Source: a bacterium (GTDB lineage: Bacteria; Chloroflexota; Dormibacteria; UBA8260; Bog-877). Taken from it: a stretch of 35,292 nt of DNA. Location: assembly GCA_021791345.1 (NCBI GenBank), contig JAJYWT010000213.1:1-35292 (forward strand), given 5' to 3'. This document shows, one piece after another, positions 1 through 7,841 of this stretch (position 1 is its first letter; each line of letters starts with the position of its first letter). A program made the position numbers and the translations under genes. The notes under the pieces were generated by a model that made no database searches, was not told where the DNA came from, and worked only from the letters and a program-made list of their open reading frames with translations.

Positions 1-11
1 GACCGCGCTGG

Positions 12-359
12 TCACCCGAGCTGGGGCCTGCCGCGCAGCGTGGACGGCTGCTGACCGGGACCGTCCACCGGCCGCCACTGCCGCGAGCGGCGCGCACGGG
101 TCGAGAGGTTGCGGTGGGCGAGCACGAGCAGCCGCCATGCCCAATGTCCACTGGGGACTCCCCAGAGCCGCACCCACGCGAGCGCCGCTGACAGCGCGAA
201 CGCGCCGCCTCCCCCGATGCCGCGGAGCCACTCGGGAGAGGGGAGGTGGAGCAAGAGGGCGGCCGCGACCGCGCCGGCCGCGACAACCCCCAGCCGTCCG
301 GGTGGCAGCCCGAAGGCGACGATCTCCTCGTGAGGAGAGGGCGAGGTGAAGTTGATCAT
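12..359 (-). CDS. PrgI-like two-helix membrane protein
   Basis: A 115-residue protein with a short polar N-terminus, then two hydrophobic helices (about residues 18-40 and 50-68), then a basic amphipathic tail beginning near the GHWAW motif. This is the layout of PrgI-family proteins, small inner-membrane partners of VirB4 in Gram-positive conjugative T4SS. A second protein of similar layout lies at 13809-14147 next to a real VirB4, which supports the reading. It is the last gene of a minus-strand run after folB, and its downstream neighbours lie outside the window. The start is ATG with a purine-rich stretch roughly nine bases upstream. The membrane topology is clear; the family assignment is an inference from layout and could be wrong. 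Confidence 0.5.
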   Translation of the reverse strand: MINFTSPSPHEEIVAFGLPPGRLGVVAAGAVAAALLLHLPSPEWLRGIGGGGAFALSAALAWVRLWGVPSGHWAWRLLVLAHRNLSTRARRSRQWRPVDGPGQQPSTLRGRPQLG

Positions 360-475
360 GCGGGGCGATCCCCTGGCGGCGAGCTCGGGACTGAGGCGCG
401 AGGACTCACAATCGCGATAGTCCGCTGTTCCGGGCCATGGGCCGCAATCGCCCGCCCCTGCGAAGGTCGGAGGCG

Positions 476-892
476 CTACCGGTCCCTGGTCAACTCCATC
501 TGGACCGCGAAGCCCTGCTCCTGGAGCGGCAGCCGTGGCTGCTTGGTGACCCGTACCCGCACGTGCAGCACTCCCGGAAGATCCACGAGCTCACGCGCCA
601 GCCGGGCGACCAGGGCCTCCAGCAGGTGGAACTCGGTCTGCTCCGTGAGCCCGCGCACGAGCTCGTAGATCTTCGGATAGCTGATCGTGTCGTCGAGCCG
701 GTCCGACGCCGCCGCCCGGGCGAAGTCGGTGCTGAGATCGAGGTCCACCACGAAGTGCGAGCCCATGCGGCGTTCCGCCTCGCTGTTGCCATGGTGTCCG
801 AAGAATCGCAAGCCGTGGAGCATCAGGGTGCCGGGCAGCTCGCCCGGCCGCGGGTCAGCCGACTCGGGCCTGACGTGTGGCTCCGGGCTCAC
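476..892 (-). CDS. folB: Dihydroneopterin aldolase
   Basis: FolB converts 7,8-dihydroneopterin to 6-hydroxymethyl-dihydropterin and glycolaldehyde in cytosolic folate synthesis. The 138-residue protein carries the family hallmarks in order: LHGLRFFGHHG with the following Glu in the EAERR segment, the DTISYPKIYELV segment with its Tyr, the HLLEALVARLA helix, and the C-terminal VRVTKQ strand with the catalytic Lys. The GTG start at 892 overlaps the stop of the upstream gene as GTGA, implying translational coupling. An internal ATG at 823 would cut off the first beta strand and is less likely. No folP or folK is visible next to it, so the folate genes are dispersed or lie left of the window. Confidence 0.93.
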   Translation of the reverse strand: MSPEPHVRPESADPRPGELPGTLMLHGLRFFGHHGNSEAERRMGSHFVVDLDLSTDFARAAASDRLDDTISYPKIYELVRGLTEQTEFHLLEALVARLARELVDLPGVLHVRVRVTKQPRLPLQEQGFAVQMELTRDR

Positions 893-1344
893 TCAGGTGC
901 GTCGACCGTCTCGATGGAGTCGATGTGGAGCACCTCGCGCCGGTTGTCCCGGGTGGGGAACAGCACCACCAGGGTCTGAGACAGCGCCGCGGTCACCTGC
1001 CCGACATCCCCGACCGCGATGGTCCCGATCGGCTCACCCGTGCTGTGGCGCACCACGTCGGTGACCCTCACCCAGGTCCCCGGCGGCCACCGCATCTCCG
1101 GGGTGAGCTCGTCCGGTGACAGGTCCTCGGGAGCGATGTTGCCCCGGTTGCCGCCCCACGGGCGGGGAGGCGACGGGCGGGGCTGCGGCCGAACCGGCGC
1201 GGGCGCCTCCGGCTCCGCCAGCTCCTCCTCATCGATCTCGTCTTCGGGATCGAGGGTTATCTGATCGTCCTCAGCCGACGGTTGGCCGTCCTCCGCGGCG
1301 GCGGTGGACGGCTCGTGGCTGTCGGGTCTTTGGGCTTTGGTCAA
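889..1344 (-). CDS. Unknown acidic protein with C-terminal SH3-like domain
   Basis: Not recognised by name. The first half (to about residue 65) is low-complexity, very acidic and rich in Glu, Asp, Pro and Ala, and looks disordered. A Pro/Arg-rich linker follows, then a compact C-terminal domain of about 60 residues with the pattern PPGTWVRVTD...GTIAVGDVGQVTA...VLFPTRDNRREVLHIDSIE, which resembles KOW/SH3-like beta barrels. I chose a TTG start at 1344 because GGGAAG lies five bases upstream. A longer reading from GTG 1422 would add 26 basic residues with no ribosome site. It overlaps folB by four bases and lies ten or more bases after the NTF2-like gene, so it is probably in one operon with both. 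Confidence 0.6.
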   Translation of the reverse strand: MTKAQRPDSHEPSTAAAEDGQPSAEDDQITLDPEDEIDEEELAEPEAPAPVRPQPRPSPPRPWGGNRGNIAPEDLSPDELTPEMRWPPGTWVRVTDVVRHSTGEPIGTIAVGDVGQVTAALSQTLVVLFPTRDNRREVLHIDSIETVDAPE

Positions 1345-1431
1345 GTTTGCTTCCCGATCAACGGTTGGAGCCCAGAGCGCATGGGCACACGAACTCCAGC
1401 GTAGCATGCGCCGGGCCGCCACCCGCCGCGG

Positions 1432-1839
1432 TCACTCCTCCGCTATCGAGATCACCTTCCAGGGCTCTGAGGTGGTGTCCAGCACCAGGGCCAGCTGCAC
1501 CGGGTCGTTGGCCGTGACCGGCGCCTGCCCGGCGCAGAGGAAGCTGGTGCGGTCTCGGTAGCGCACCCGGAGCGGCAGCCGCTCCCCCGGGCGGCCCGGC
1601 GCCAGCTCCACGTGCAGCGACTCGCGAAAGGGGCTGACCTCGATCCCCGCCATCTGGTAGGCGTGGAACCGGGATCGAACCTCGCTCAGGGCGTCGCCGG
1701 CGAAGGCTTGTCCCAGCCGCGCCAAATTGCCGGTGCGCGCGACCTCGTCGATCGTCGCCATCACCCGTTGGAGCTCCGACTTGCCGCGCTCCAGCTGGTC
1801 GGGTCGGGCCGGCCGACGGCGGATCGGGATGCTTGGCAC
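1432..1839 (-). CDS. Unknown NTF2/Tim44-like small protein
   Basis: A 135-residue soluble protein with no signal peptide or membrane segment. After a basic N-terminus (PIRRRPARP) comes a helix pair with ATIDEVARTGNLARLGQAF, then alternating beta strands (VELAPG, LPLRVRYRDRTSFL, PVQLALVLDTTSEPWKVISI). A helical start followed by a curved sheet ending in a W-x-V-x-S-I strand is typical of NTF2/Tim44-like domains, which bind small ligands or act as assembly modules. It starts with GTG six bases after the stop of the upstream pseudo-receiver gene, so the two are co-transcribed. Function unknown; the fold is an inference from pattern. Confidence 0.6.
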   Translation of the reverse strand: MPSIPIRRRPARPDQLERGKSELQRVMATIDEVARTGNLARLGQAFAGDALSEVRSRFHAYQMAGIEVSPFRESLHVELAPGRPGERLPLRVRYRDRTSFLCAGQAPVTANDPVQLALVLDTTSEPWKVISIAEE

Positions 1840-1845
1840 CGGAGC

Positions 1846-2466
1846 TCAGCCGGCGCGTGGCCGCAGCGGCCGCAGCAGATCCGTGGGCAGGTAGGCTGGC
1901 CGGGACGGGGTCGATCCGGCATCGATCACCTGCGGTCCCTGGGGGACGGGCTCGGGGTCCAGGGAGACCGGGGGCGGGGGAACCTGAACCGGGGTGGTGT
2001 CCGCCCACGCGAAGTCGGGGCTCTTTGACGACCGCTCCCGATCCCCCGCCGGTCTGGAGGTGGCCGGGGCGACGGGGGCATCCTTGGTGCGGGGAGCGAC
2101 CTGCATCCCCCGGGCCAGGATGGCCGCGGGCAATGACTCGAGGTTGGGGAGCAGCACCATCCCGGTCGCCTCGGCCATCCATCCCAGGGTCTCAAGCGGC
2201 CAGTTGCTGGCGTTGCCGGGGTGGATGAAACAGCGGTTGGCGGGGAAATGCGGCAGCTGGCCCAGCACGGTGAACCCGGGGCCCCCTGAGCACACCACGG
2301 CGTCCGGAGGATCGGCGCGCTCGATCAGGCTGCGCAGCCGCGCGACGCTGGTGATGGGGTCCCCGTAGTCGGGATCCTCGGCCACTCCCAGGACCTCGAA
2401 ATTCGGCAGCAGCTGGCGGGTCCGCCTCTGCAGCTCGGCATCGCCCACCACGATCACCGCGCCCAC
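1846..2466 (-). CDS. Unknown protein with receiver-like N-terminal domain and Pro-rich tail
   Basis: 206 residues. The first 120 alternate strands and helices as in a receiver or Rossmann-like fold (GAVIVVGDAELQRRTRQLL, then VVCSGGPGF, then MVLLPNLESLPAAI). The usual phospho-acceptor aspartate and surrounding acidic triad of response regulators are not evident, so it would be a pseudo-receiver, similar in style to the N-terminal part of CpaE-type proteins. The last 85 residues are rich in Pro, Ser and Arg and probably disordered. It starts with GTG preceded by GGGAGGGAG, a good ribosome site. It leads the short run to the NTF2-like, SH3-like and folB genes. Function unknown. Confidence 0.55.
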   Translation of the reverse strand: MGAVIVVGDAELQRRTRQLLPNFEVLGVAEDPDYGDPITSVARLRSLIERADPPDAVVCSGGPGFTVLGQLPHFPANRCFIHPGNASNWPLETLGWMAEATGMVLLPNLESLPAAILARGMQVAPRTKDAPVAPATSRPAGDRERSSKSPDFAWADTTPVQVPPPPVSLDPEPVPQGPQVIDAGSTPSRPAYLPTDLLRPLRPRAG

Positions 2467-2518
2467 CGGCTCCCTCCCGACCGTCCCCGGGATGACGTCC
2501 GGCCCCGGTGAAGGCCCC

Positions 2519-3673
2519 TCAATCGCGGCCTCCCTGGCGGTTAGGTGCCACCTCCTCTAGAAGGACCGTGGCCCGGTCTAGCCGCTGAGGGTCGACCTCA
2601 ACGCCCAGCCCCGGCCCGCTCGGCACCGGCAGGGTCCCGTCGGCGGCGAGGGTGAATGGTTCTGTGAGCAGGTCCTCGGTGAAGTAGCGGTCACTGGCGG
2701 AGGTGTCACCGGGAAGGGTGAACCCTGGCAGTGACGCCAGGGCCAGGTTGGCCGCCCGGCCGATGCCGGTCTCCAGCATTCCCCCGCACCACACCGGCCA
2801 GCCCGCGGCCCGGCAGCGGTCATGGATCTGCCGGGCCGGCAGCAGCCCGCCGACCCGGCCGAGCTTGATGTTGAGAATCCTGCCCGATCCCAGCCGCAGT
2901 GCAGCCCGCAGGTCCGCGAGTGACTCGACACTCTCGTCCAGGCAGATCGGGGTCTCGATCTGCTCCTGCAGCGCCGCGTGGTCGATCAGGTCGTCGTGGC
3001 CGAGCGGCTGCTCGATCATCATGAGGTGGAACTGGTCCAGCTCCCTGAGCCTGGGTGCATCGTCGAGGGAGTAGGCGCTGTTGGCGTCCAGCATCACCGG
3101 GGTGTCGGGGAACCGCTGCCTGACCGCGGCCGCCAGTTGAATGTCGTAGCCGGGCTTGCACTTCAACTTGATGCGCTGGTAGCCCTGGGCGAGGTACCTC
3201 TCGATGGCGCTCAGCGTCGCGTCCAGAGAGGGCTGGATCCCGATGCTCACCCCTGAGGGTATCCGCTCCTTCTCGCCTCCGAGAATTTCCTTCAGGCTGA
3301 GTCCGGCCATCCGCCCGCTCAGGTCCAGGAGCGCCATCTCCACCGCCGCCTTGGCCATGAGGTGACCACGAACCCAGCTCCAACGCTGCGCCTGCTGCGC
3401 CACGGGGGCGGCGGGGCGCCCCAGGATCGATGGCAGCACGTGGCGTCGCAGGGCCTCCATGGCGGTCCGGTAGGTCTCGGACGAATAGCCCGGGTCGATT
3501 CCGGCGGCGCACTCACCGAACCCGACCATCCCCTGCGCATGCAGCTCCACCAGCAGGGCGCGCCGCTCGACCTGGGTGCCGAAGCTGGTGGTGAACGGAG
3601 AGACCAGAGGGAGCGAGACCACCCGCAGGCGGGCCCGCTCGATCGCGACCGCGCCCAGGTCGTCGAGTCTCAC
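2519..3673 (-). CDS. Enolase-superfamily MenC / N-acylamino acid racemase
   Basis: A muconate-lactonizing-type enolase of 384 residues. The catalytic set is complete: the KxK motif K169-L-K171, metal ligands D196 (LDANSA), E221 (IEQPL) and D246 (LDESV), and the opposite lysine K270 in NIKLGRVGG, followed by GGMLETGIGRAANLALASLPGF. This is the signature of the o-succinylbenzoate synthase / N-succinylamino acid racemase branch, whose members can do one or both reactions. The GTG start at 3673 overlaps the stop of the M20 peptidase gene as GTGA; extending to 3754 would run inside that gene. The partner is a hydrolase and no other men genes are visible, so I favour N-acyl amino acid or dipeptide epimerisation over menaquinone synthesis. 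Confidence 0.85.
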   Translation of the reverse strand: MRLDDLGAVAIERARLRVVSLPLVSPFTTSFGTQVERRALLVELHAQGMVGFGECAAGIDPGYSSETYRTAMEALRRHVLPSILGRPAAPVAQQAQRWSWVRGHLMAKAAVEMALLDLSGRMAGLSLKEILGGEKERIPSGVSIGIQPSLDATLSAIERYLAQGYQRIKLKCKPGYDIQLAAAVRQRFPDTPVMLDANSAYSLDDAPRLRELDQFHLMMIEQPLGHDDLIDHAALQEQIETPICLDESVESLADLRAALRLGSGRILNIKLGRVGGLLPARQIHDRCRAAGWPVWCGGMLETGIGRAANLALASLPGFTLPGDTSASDRYFTEDLLTEPFTLAADGTLPVPSGPGLGVEVDPQRLDRATVLLEEVAPNRQGGRD

Positions 3674-4833
3674 TGCAGGGCCCCCGCCGACAGCGCCTCG
3701 ATGACTCCTGCCAGCAGAGCTGCCCGTGGAGCGATGCTGGCGAGATCGGCCCACTCCCCGGGGGCGTGGGCGTTGCCCCCGACGATTCCCAGGCCATCGA
3801 GGGTCGGCACCCCCAGGGCGCCGGTGAAGTTGCCGTCGCTCCCGCCGCCCACCTCCGCCCCCTGCAGCTCTGGCAGCCCCAGCAGTTCGGCCACCTGACG
3901 CGCGAGCACGAACAGCCGCTCGGAGGCGGACGCCTCCAGGGGGGGACGGTTGCTGCCCCCGCTGATCACCACCTCGGCTCGCGGGTCGACGGGTCGCAGG
4001 CCGTGCATCTCCTGCTCCAGGCGGGCCGACTCCGCGATGGTGCTGAACCGCACATCACAGCTGAGCTTGGCCGAGGCGGGCACCACGTTCGTCCGGCCAC
4101 CTCCCGAAATGACCGTGGGGGTGACGGTGGTGCCGATGTCGGGGCGGGCCATGGCGCAGATCCGGGGTATCAGGCCCGCCATCTCAACCACGGCGTTCAC
4201 CCCCTTCTCGGGCTCCAACCCAGCGTGGGCGGCGAGCCCCGTGACCTCCACCTGGTAGGTGCCCACTCCCTTGCGGGCGATCTTGACCGCGCCCGCAACG
4301 GGCGGCTCCAGGACCAGCACCGCCTGGTGTCGTTTGGCCTCGAACTCGATCAGCGCACGGGACGCGGCGCTGCCGACCTCCTCATCGGTGGTCAGCAGCA
4401 GAGTGACCTCGGGGCCGCTCCAGCCATGCTCCCGGAGCGCGGCCAGTGCGGCCAGCCCGATCACCACCCCGCCCTTCATGTCGAACACTCCCGGCCCGCG
4501 GGCTAAGCCGCCCTCGACCGCGTAGAGCGGGGAGAAGGCATCGACGTCCCAGACGGTGTCGAGGTGAGCCAGCAGCAGCACCCCTTGCCCATCGCCCTTC
4601 CCCACGGTCACCCGGACCGCCGGTCGCCCGAGGTCGGGCACGGTCTCGAGCCGGTCAGGTCGCAAGAACTCCCGCGATCTCGCTACCACCAGCTCGGCCA
4701 TCGCCACCAGCCGGTCCTGATCGTCGCTGGGAGACTGCTGGCGCACCAGCTCGGCGAGCAGACCCTCGAAGGTGGAGCTGTGCGCCGACAGCCATCCGAG
4801 CCGGGCCCGGGCCGCCGGCTCCGAGAGGGTCAT
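3670..4833 (-). CDS. M20 family metallopeptidase (CPG2/ArgE-like)
   Basis: A 387-residue zinc hydrolase that removes N-acyl or C-terminal amino acid groups in the cytosol. Visible ligands are H90 in LLLAHLDTVW with the HxD pair, D118 in FDMKGG, the E151-E152 pair in TTDEEVGS, a VLEPP segment carrying the next ligand Glu, and the final His in GNAHAPGEW. The dimerisation insert follows KGVGTYQVEVTGLAAHAG, as in carboxypeptidase G2-like enzymes. There is no signal peptide. Its stop overlaps the start of the MenC-like racemase by four bases, a strong sign that the two act on the same substrate family. It could instead be a dipeptidase; the substrate cannot be read from sequence. Confidence 0.88.
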   Translation of the reverse strand: MTLSEPAARARLGWLSAHSSTFEGLLAELVRQQSPSDDQDRLVAMAELVVARSREFLRPDRLETVPDLGRPAVRVTVGKGDGQGVLLLAHLDTVWDVDAFSPLYAVEGGLARGPGVFDMKGGVVIGLAALAALREHGWSGPEVTLLLTTDEEVGSAASRALIEFEAKRHQAVLVLEPPVAGAVKIARKGVGTYQVEVTGLAAHAGLEPEKGVNAVVEMAGLIPRICAMARPDIGTTVTPTVISGGGRTNVVPASAKLSCDVRFSTIAESARLEQEMHGLRPVDPRAEVVISGGSNRPPLEASASERLFVLARQVAELLGLPELQGAEVGGGSDGNFTGALGVPTLDGLGIVGGNAHAPGEWADLASIAPRAALLAGVIEALSAGALQ

Positions 4834-4842
4834 CGCCTGATT

Positions 4843-5061
4843 CTATAGGACATCCCCCTCGTCTCCAGGCGGTCGCACCCGCAGTTCCGGCTCGTCCCCC
4901 TCCCGCTCCAGCGGGGTACCGATTGAGGTGGGTAGCGGGTCGATGTGCGGGGGTTGGTGGCCGAAGAAGGATCCCAGCAGCAAAACGATGCCCTGCAGGT
5001 CCTGGCGGAGCGAGGATTCCTGCCATCGCCGACTGAGCAGCAGGCGGGCGAGCAGTCCCAT
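4843..5061 (-). CDS. Small hypothetical protein
   Basis: A possible 72-residue gene fitting between the SLT transglycosylase (12 bases upstream) and the M20 peptidase (10 bases downstream) on the same strand. The N-terminal 35 residues (LLARLLLSRRWQ..., DLQGIVLLLGSFFG) could form an amphipathic or membrane-associated helix. The tail is Pro/Glu/Arg-rich and polar. No ribosome site is obvious before the ATG. The neat fit between two clear genes and the absence of a competing frame support it, but it may be only a spacer. Confidence 0.4.
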   Translation of the reverse strand: MGLLARLLLSRRWQESSLRQDLQGIVLLLGSFFGHQPPHIDPLPTSIGTPLEREGDEPELRVRPPGDEGDVL

Positions 5062-5072
5062 CGCGGTTCAGT

Positions 5073-5735
5073 CTAGGTGCAGACCCACTCCGAGGACTCT
5101 CCCATGGAGAACATCTTGGCCGCGATGTTCGCCTGTTGGGTGGGGTTCCAGATGTCGGTGCCGCCGTGGCCGTAGAAGGTAGCCGGCATGAACTGAAAGA
5201 GACCGGTCGCTCCCGAGGAGCGGTTCACGCTGGTGGGGTCGAGGCCCGACTCGCACTCGGCCACCGACAGCAGCCAGGAGTAGGAGACGTTGTACCTCTG
5301 TGCGGCCGCCCAGATGATCTGCTTGATGGTGCCGACCGGGGGCTCTGCGACCGGCTGCCAGAATGAGCCGCCGTAGGGCGAGCTAGCGGCGCCCGCCGCC
5401 GGGGCGGCCGCAATCACGGGAGCCGGTGTGGGCGGAGGCGTCACCTTGGCCTCCTGCAGGGGCATGGTCACCGCATAGCTGGTGGGGGAGAGGATGTTGC
5501 GGGCCTGGCCCGCGATCTGGGTGATCGCGGCCGGCTCGGCGGCGGTGGGGCGCGGCGCCCCCTGGGCGAGCAGCACGCTGGCCACGGGGGCGACGAACAG
5601 CACCGTGGCGGCGGCCAGGATCCACCTCAGGCGGCCGGCCAGCAGCGGCAGCGCGGGGAGTGGGGCCACGGCCTCCTCGGGCCGCAGGCTCAACTCAACC
5701 GCGGCCGTATATGAAGCCCAGGTACCCTGCGCCAT
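5073..5735 (-). CDS. Membrane-anchored SLT lytic transglycosylase
   Basis: A 220-residue cell-wall enzyme. A membrane segment at about residues 34-58 (LRWILAAATVLFVAPVASVLL) is followed by an Ala/Pro-rich linker and a C-terminal goose-lysozyme/SLT domain. The catalytic Glu sits in LLSVAECESGLDP, with SSGATGLFQFMPATF and the Asn/Gln-rich helix NPTQQANIAAKMF, as in SLT and Rpf-like lysozyme folds. It cleaves peptidoglycan glycan strands outside the membrane. The ATG used overlaps the CHAP gene by 41 bases; an in-frame TTG at 5693 just past the CHAP stop is an alternative. The overlap ties it to the CHAP protein, so glycan and peptide cleavage are co-expressed. Confidence 0.85.
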   Translation of the reverse strand: MAQGTWASYTAAVELSLRPEEAVAPLPALPLLAGRLRWILAAATVLFVAPVASVLLAQGAPRPTAAEPAAITQIAGQARNILSPTSYAVTMPLQEAKVTPPPTPAPVIAAAPAAGAASSPYGGSFWQPVAEPPVGTIKQIIWAAAQRYNVSYSWLLSVAECESGLDPTSVNRSSGATGLFQFMPATFYGHGGTDIWNPTQQANIAAKMFSMGESSEWVCT

Positions 5736-6669
5736 CCGGAACCCATCTGTAGTCGACTCTGTCCCACCCGCCTCCCGGGACGCCGCTGAAGTTCATCTCC
5801 GAGACCTCGAACTGGTTGCCCTGGACCGCCTCCACGTAGGCCACATGGCCGTAGCCGAAGCTCTCTCCCGGGACGTTTGGTCCCCACACCACGATCGAGC
5901 CGACCTCAGGGGTCTGTCCCTCCAGGTAGCCGGCGGCGGCCGCGTTGGCCCACCACTGGTCCGCGTTCCCCCCCCAGGTGACCTGGCGCTGGGTGGCCAC
6001 GTACCAGGTGCACTCGCCGAAGGCGAAGGACCACCCCCCCGATCCGCCGGGGCCCAACCCGACCAGCGGGGGCGCGGCGGGCGACAGCTGGGACAGCAGC
6101 TGCAACGACTCCGCGCCCAGCTGCTGCTGGGAGACCAGCGCCTGGGCCTCGTCCTGGTGCAGCTGGGCGGTGTCACTCATGACGACCTGGCGATCGTGGC
6201 GGATCGTGCCGACCAGGGTCGCCACCTGCGAGGCGATCGCGGCCGGCAGGGTGGTGCTGCTCAGGAACTGGGAGATGTTCGGGGCGGCCAGCGCCTCCGC
6301 CACCGCCTGGCTGCCGTTGCCGTCCACGTAAGCGGTGCTCACCAGGCTCATGAGCACGGTCTGATCGCCCGCGAGCTGCCGGTTGAGGGTCGCCGTGGTG
6401 GCGAGATCACCCGCCAGCTGCTTGTTCAGCTGGGCCAGGTAGTTCTGCTCAGTCTCGATCTTGACCAGCAGCGCCATCACCTTACCCTTGGCGGCCAGGT
6501 CTCCCTGCGCTGCCAGCTGATTCAGCAGTGAGCTGAGCTGAGCCTTGTCCAGGGCGAGTCCCTGCTTCGCGGACGTCGTGGGAACCGGGCCGGCAAGCGC
6601 CGCACCCCAGACCACGCCAGCCATGGCGACCGCAAGACAGACACGCCCAATAACTTGGGCTCCGCGCAT
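5695..6669 (-). CDS. Secreted coiled-coil CHAP-domain peptidoglycan hydrolase
   Basis: 324 residues. A signal peptide (about 1-27, ending near ALAGP) is followed by a long Gln/Leu/Ala-rich coiled coil (about 40-195) and a C-terminal CHAP domain. The domain has C220 in GECTWYVA, H275 in GYGHVAYVE and the SEMNF segment, the Cys/His/polar triad of NlpC/P60-like endopeptidases. The layout matches PcsB/CwlO-type division hydrolases, where the coiled coil regulates activity through FtsEX. No ftsEX is seen here. I prefer the ATG at 6669, since GGGAGG lies four bases upstream, over the GTG at 6681. It overlaps the SLT transglycosylase gene. Confidence 0.85.
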   Translation of the reverse strand: MRGAQVIGRVCLAVAMAGVVWGAALAGPVPTTSAKQGLALDKAQLSSLLNQLAAQGDLAAKGKVMALLVKIETEQNYLAQLNKQLAGDLATTATLNRQLAGDQTVLMSLVSTAYVDGNGSQAVAEALAAPNISQFLSSTTLPAAIASQVATLVGTIRHDRQVVMSDTAQLHQDEAQALVSQQQLGAESLQLLSQLSPAAPPLVGLGPGGSGGWSFAFGECTWYVATQRQVTWGGNADQWWANAAAAGYLEGQTPEVGSIVVWGPNVPGESFGYGHVAYVEAVQGNQFEVSEMNFSGVPGGGWDRVDYRWVPDGAGYLGFIYGRG

Positions 6670-6732
6670 ACGTCCTCCCACATAGCGCGACCGTTTACGA
6701 GGGCCGACGGTAACCGATTGGGGTGGCCGGGG

Positions 6733-7803
6733 TCAACCCCGACCTTGCTCCCCACGCTCCGAGCCGGACGGCGCGGTGGCCTCATGGACCATCGCCACCA
6801 ATTCGCGGAGCCGGTGCCAATCGGTGTCGGGCAGGACGCCGTGGCCGAGATTGAAGATGTGGCCTGGGTGTCCCGCCGCCTGGGCCAGGACGGAGCTGAC
6901 ACCCGCCTCGAGCGCCGCGTCCGGCGCCAGCAGCAATGCCGGGTCCAGGTTGCCCTGGATGAAGCGGTCGTGCCCGATCCTGGCCCAGGCCTCACCCAGA
7001 GGAACCCTCCAGTCCACCGAGACCCCCGCCGGCTCCACCCGCCGGATCTCCTCCAAGAGGTGGCTGGAGCCGGTGGAGAAGTAGATGGCGGGGACCACCG
7101 GCGCCAGCGCCGCGAACATCGCCCGCAGATGGGGGGAGACCAGCTCCCGGTAGGAGCTCGCGTCCAGGACCCCTGCCCAGCTGTCGAAGACCTGGATCAG
7201 CTGGGCGCCGGCTTGGGCCTGGGCCAGCAGGTAGTCGGTGAGGATCCGGGTCAGCCGGTCCATGAGCTGGGCCCACAGGGTGGGGTCCGAGCGCATCAGG
7301 GCTCGGACCGTGGGATAGTCGCGGGAGCCCCGCCCCTCCACCAGATAGCAGGCCAGGGTGAATGGGGAGGGGCCGAAGCCGATCAGGGCGGCGCGCTCCC
7401 CGAGCCGGCGCCGGATCTCGCCGATCGCGGTGAAGAGGTAGGGGGTTGCCTCCAGCGGGTCGACCCGGCGCAGCCTCTCCACCTGGGGGCGGCTCCGGAT
7501 CGGATCGGGGACCACGGGGCCGACCCCCTCGAGGATCTGGAACTGGACGCCCATCCCCTCCAGAGGCAGCATTATGTCGGCGAACAGCACCGCCGCGTCG
7601 ACGCCGAGGGCGTCGACGGGCATCAGGGTGACCTCGCTGCAGACCGCCGGATCCTTGACCATCTCCAGGAGGGACAGCCGTTGGCGGAGCACCCGGTAGT
7701 CGGGCAGGGCGCGGCCCGCCTGGCGCATGAACCAGACCGGGGTGGCATCGGCGGGACGCCGGTTGACTGCGGCCAGCAGGCGCTGGGCCGACTGTCTCAG
7801 CAA
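6733..7803 (-). CDS. hemE: Uroporphyrinogen III decarboxylase
   Basis: HemE removes four acetate carboxyls from uroporphyrinogen III to give coproporphyrinogen III in heme synthesis; cytosolic. The signature TPVWFMRQAGRALPDYR is near the start (usual form ends YLPEYR). The catalytic Asp is in LFADIMLPLEGMG, and FGPSPFTLACYLVEG, IQVFDSWAG, the STGSS segment and FNLGHGVLPDT follow in normal order. The chosen start is TTG at 7803, with GGAG five bases upstream, which gives a normal N-terminus. A longer TTG at 7848 would overlap the divergent UbiA gene and lacks a ribosome site. No other heme genes are in the window. Confidence 0.94.
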   Translation of the reverse strand: MLRQSAQRLLAAVNRRPADATPVWFMRQAGRALPDYRVLRQRLSLLEMVKDPAVCSEVTLMPVDALGVDAAVLFADIMLPLEGMGVQFQILEGVGPVVPDPIRSRPQVERLRRVDPLEATPYLFTAIGEIRRRLGERAALIGFGPSPFTLACYLVEGRGSRDYPTVRALMRSDPTLWAQLMDRLTRILTDYLLAQAQAGAQLIQVFDSWAGVLDASSYRELVSPHLRAMFAALAPVVPAIYFSTGSSHLLEEIRRVEPAGVSVDWRVPLGEAWARIGHDRFIQGNLDPALLLAPDAALEAGVSSVLAQAAGHPGHIFNLGHGVLPDTDWHRLRELVAMVHEATAPSGSERGEQGRG

Positions 7804-7841
7804 GGGCGCTCCGGCCGGCTCACGACGGTCACCCCCCGAGC

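Noticed and set aside
2519..3754. Longer start for the MenC-like gene at 3754
   Set aside because: The first 27 residues would be low-complexity and lie inside the M20 gene; the GTGA overlap at 3673 gives a normal N-terminus.
5482..6531. A 349-codon plus-strand frame opposite the CHAP gene
   Set aside because: No recognisable domain; antisense to a gene with an intact signal peptide, coiled coil and catalytic triad.
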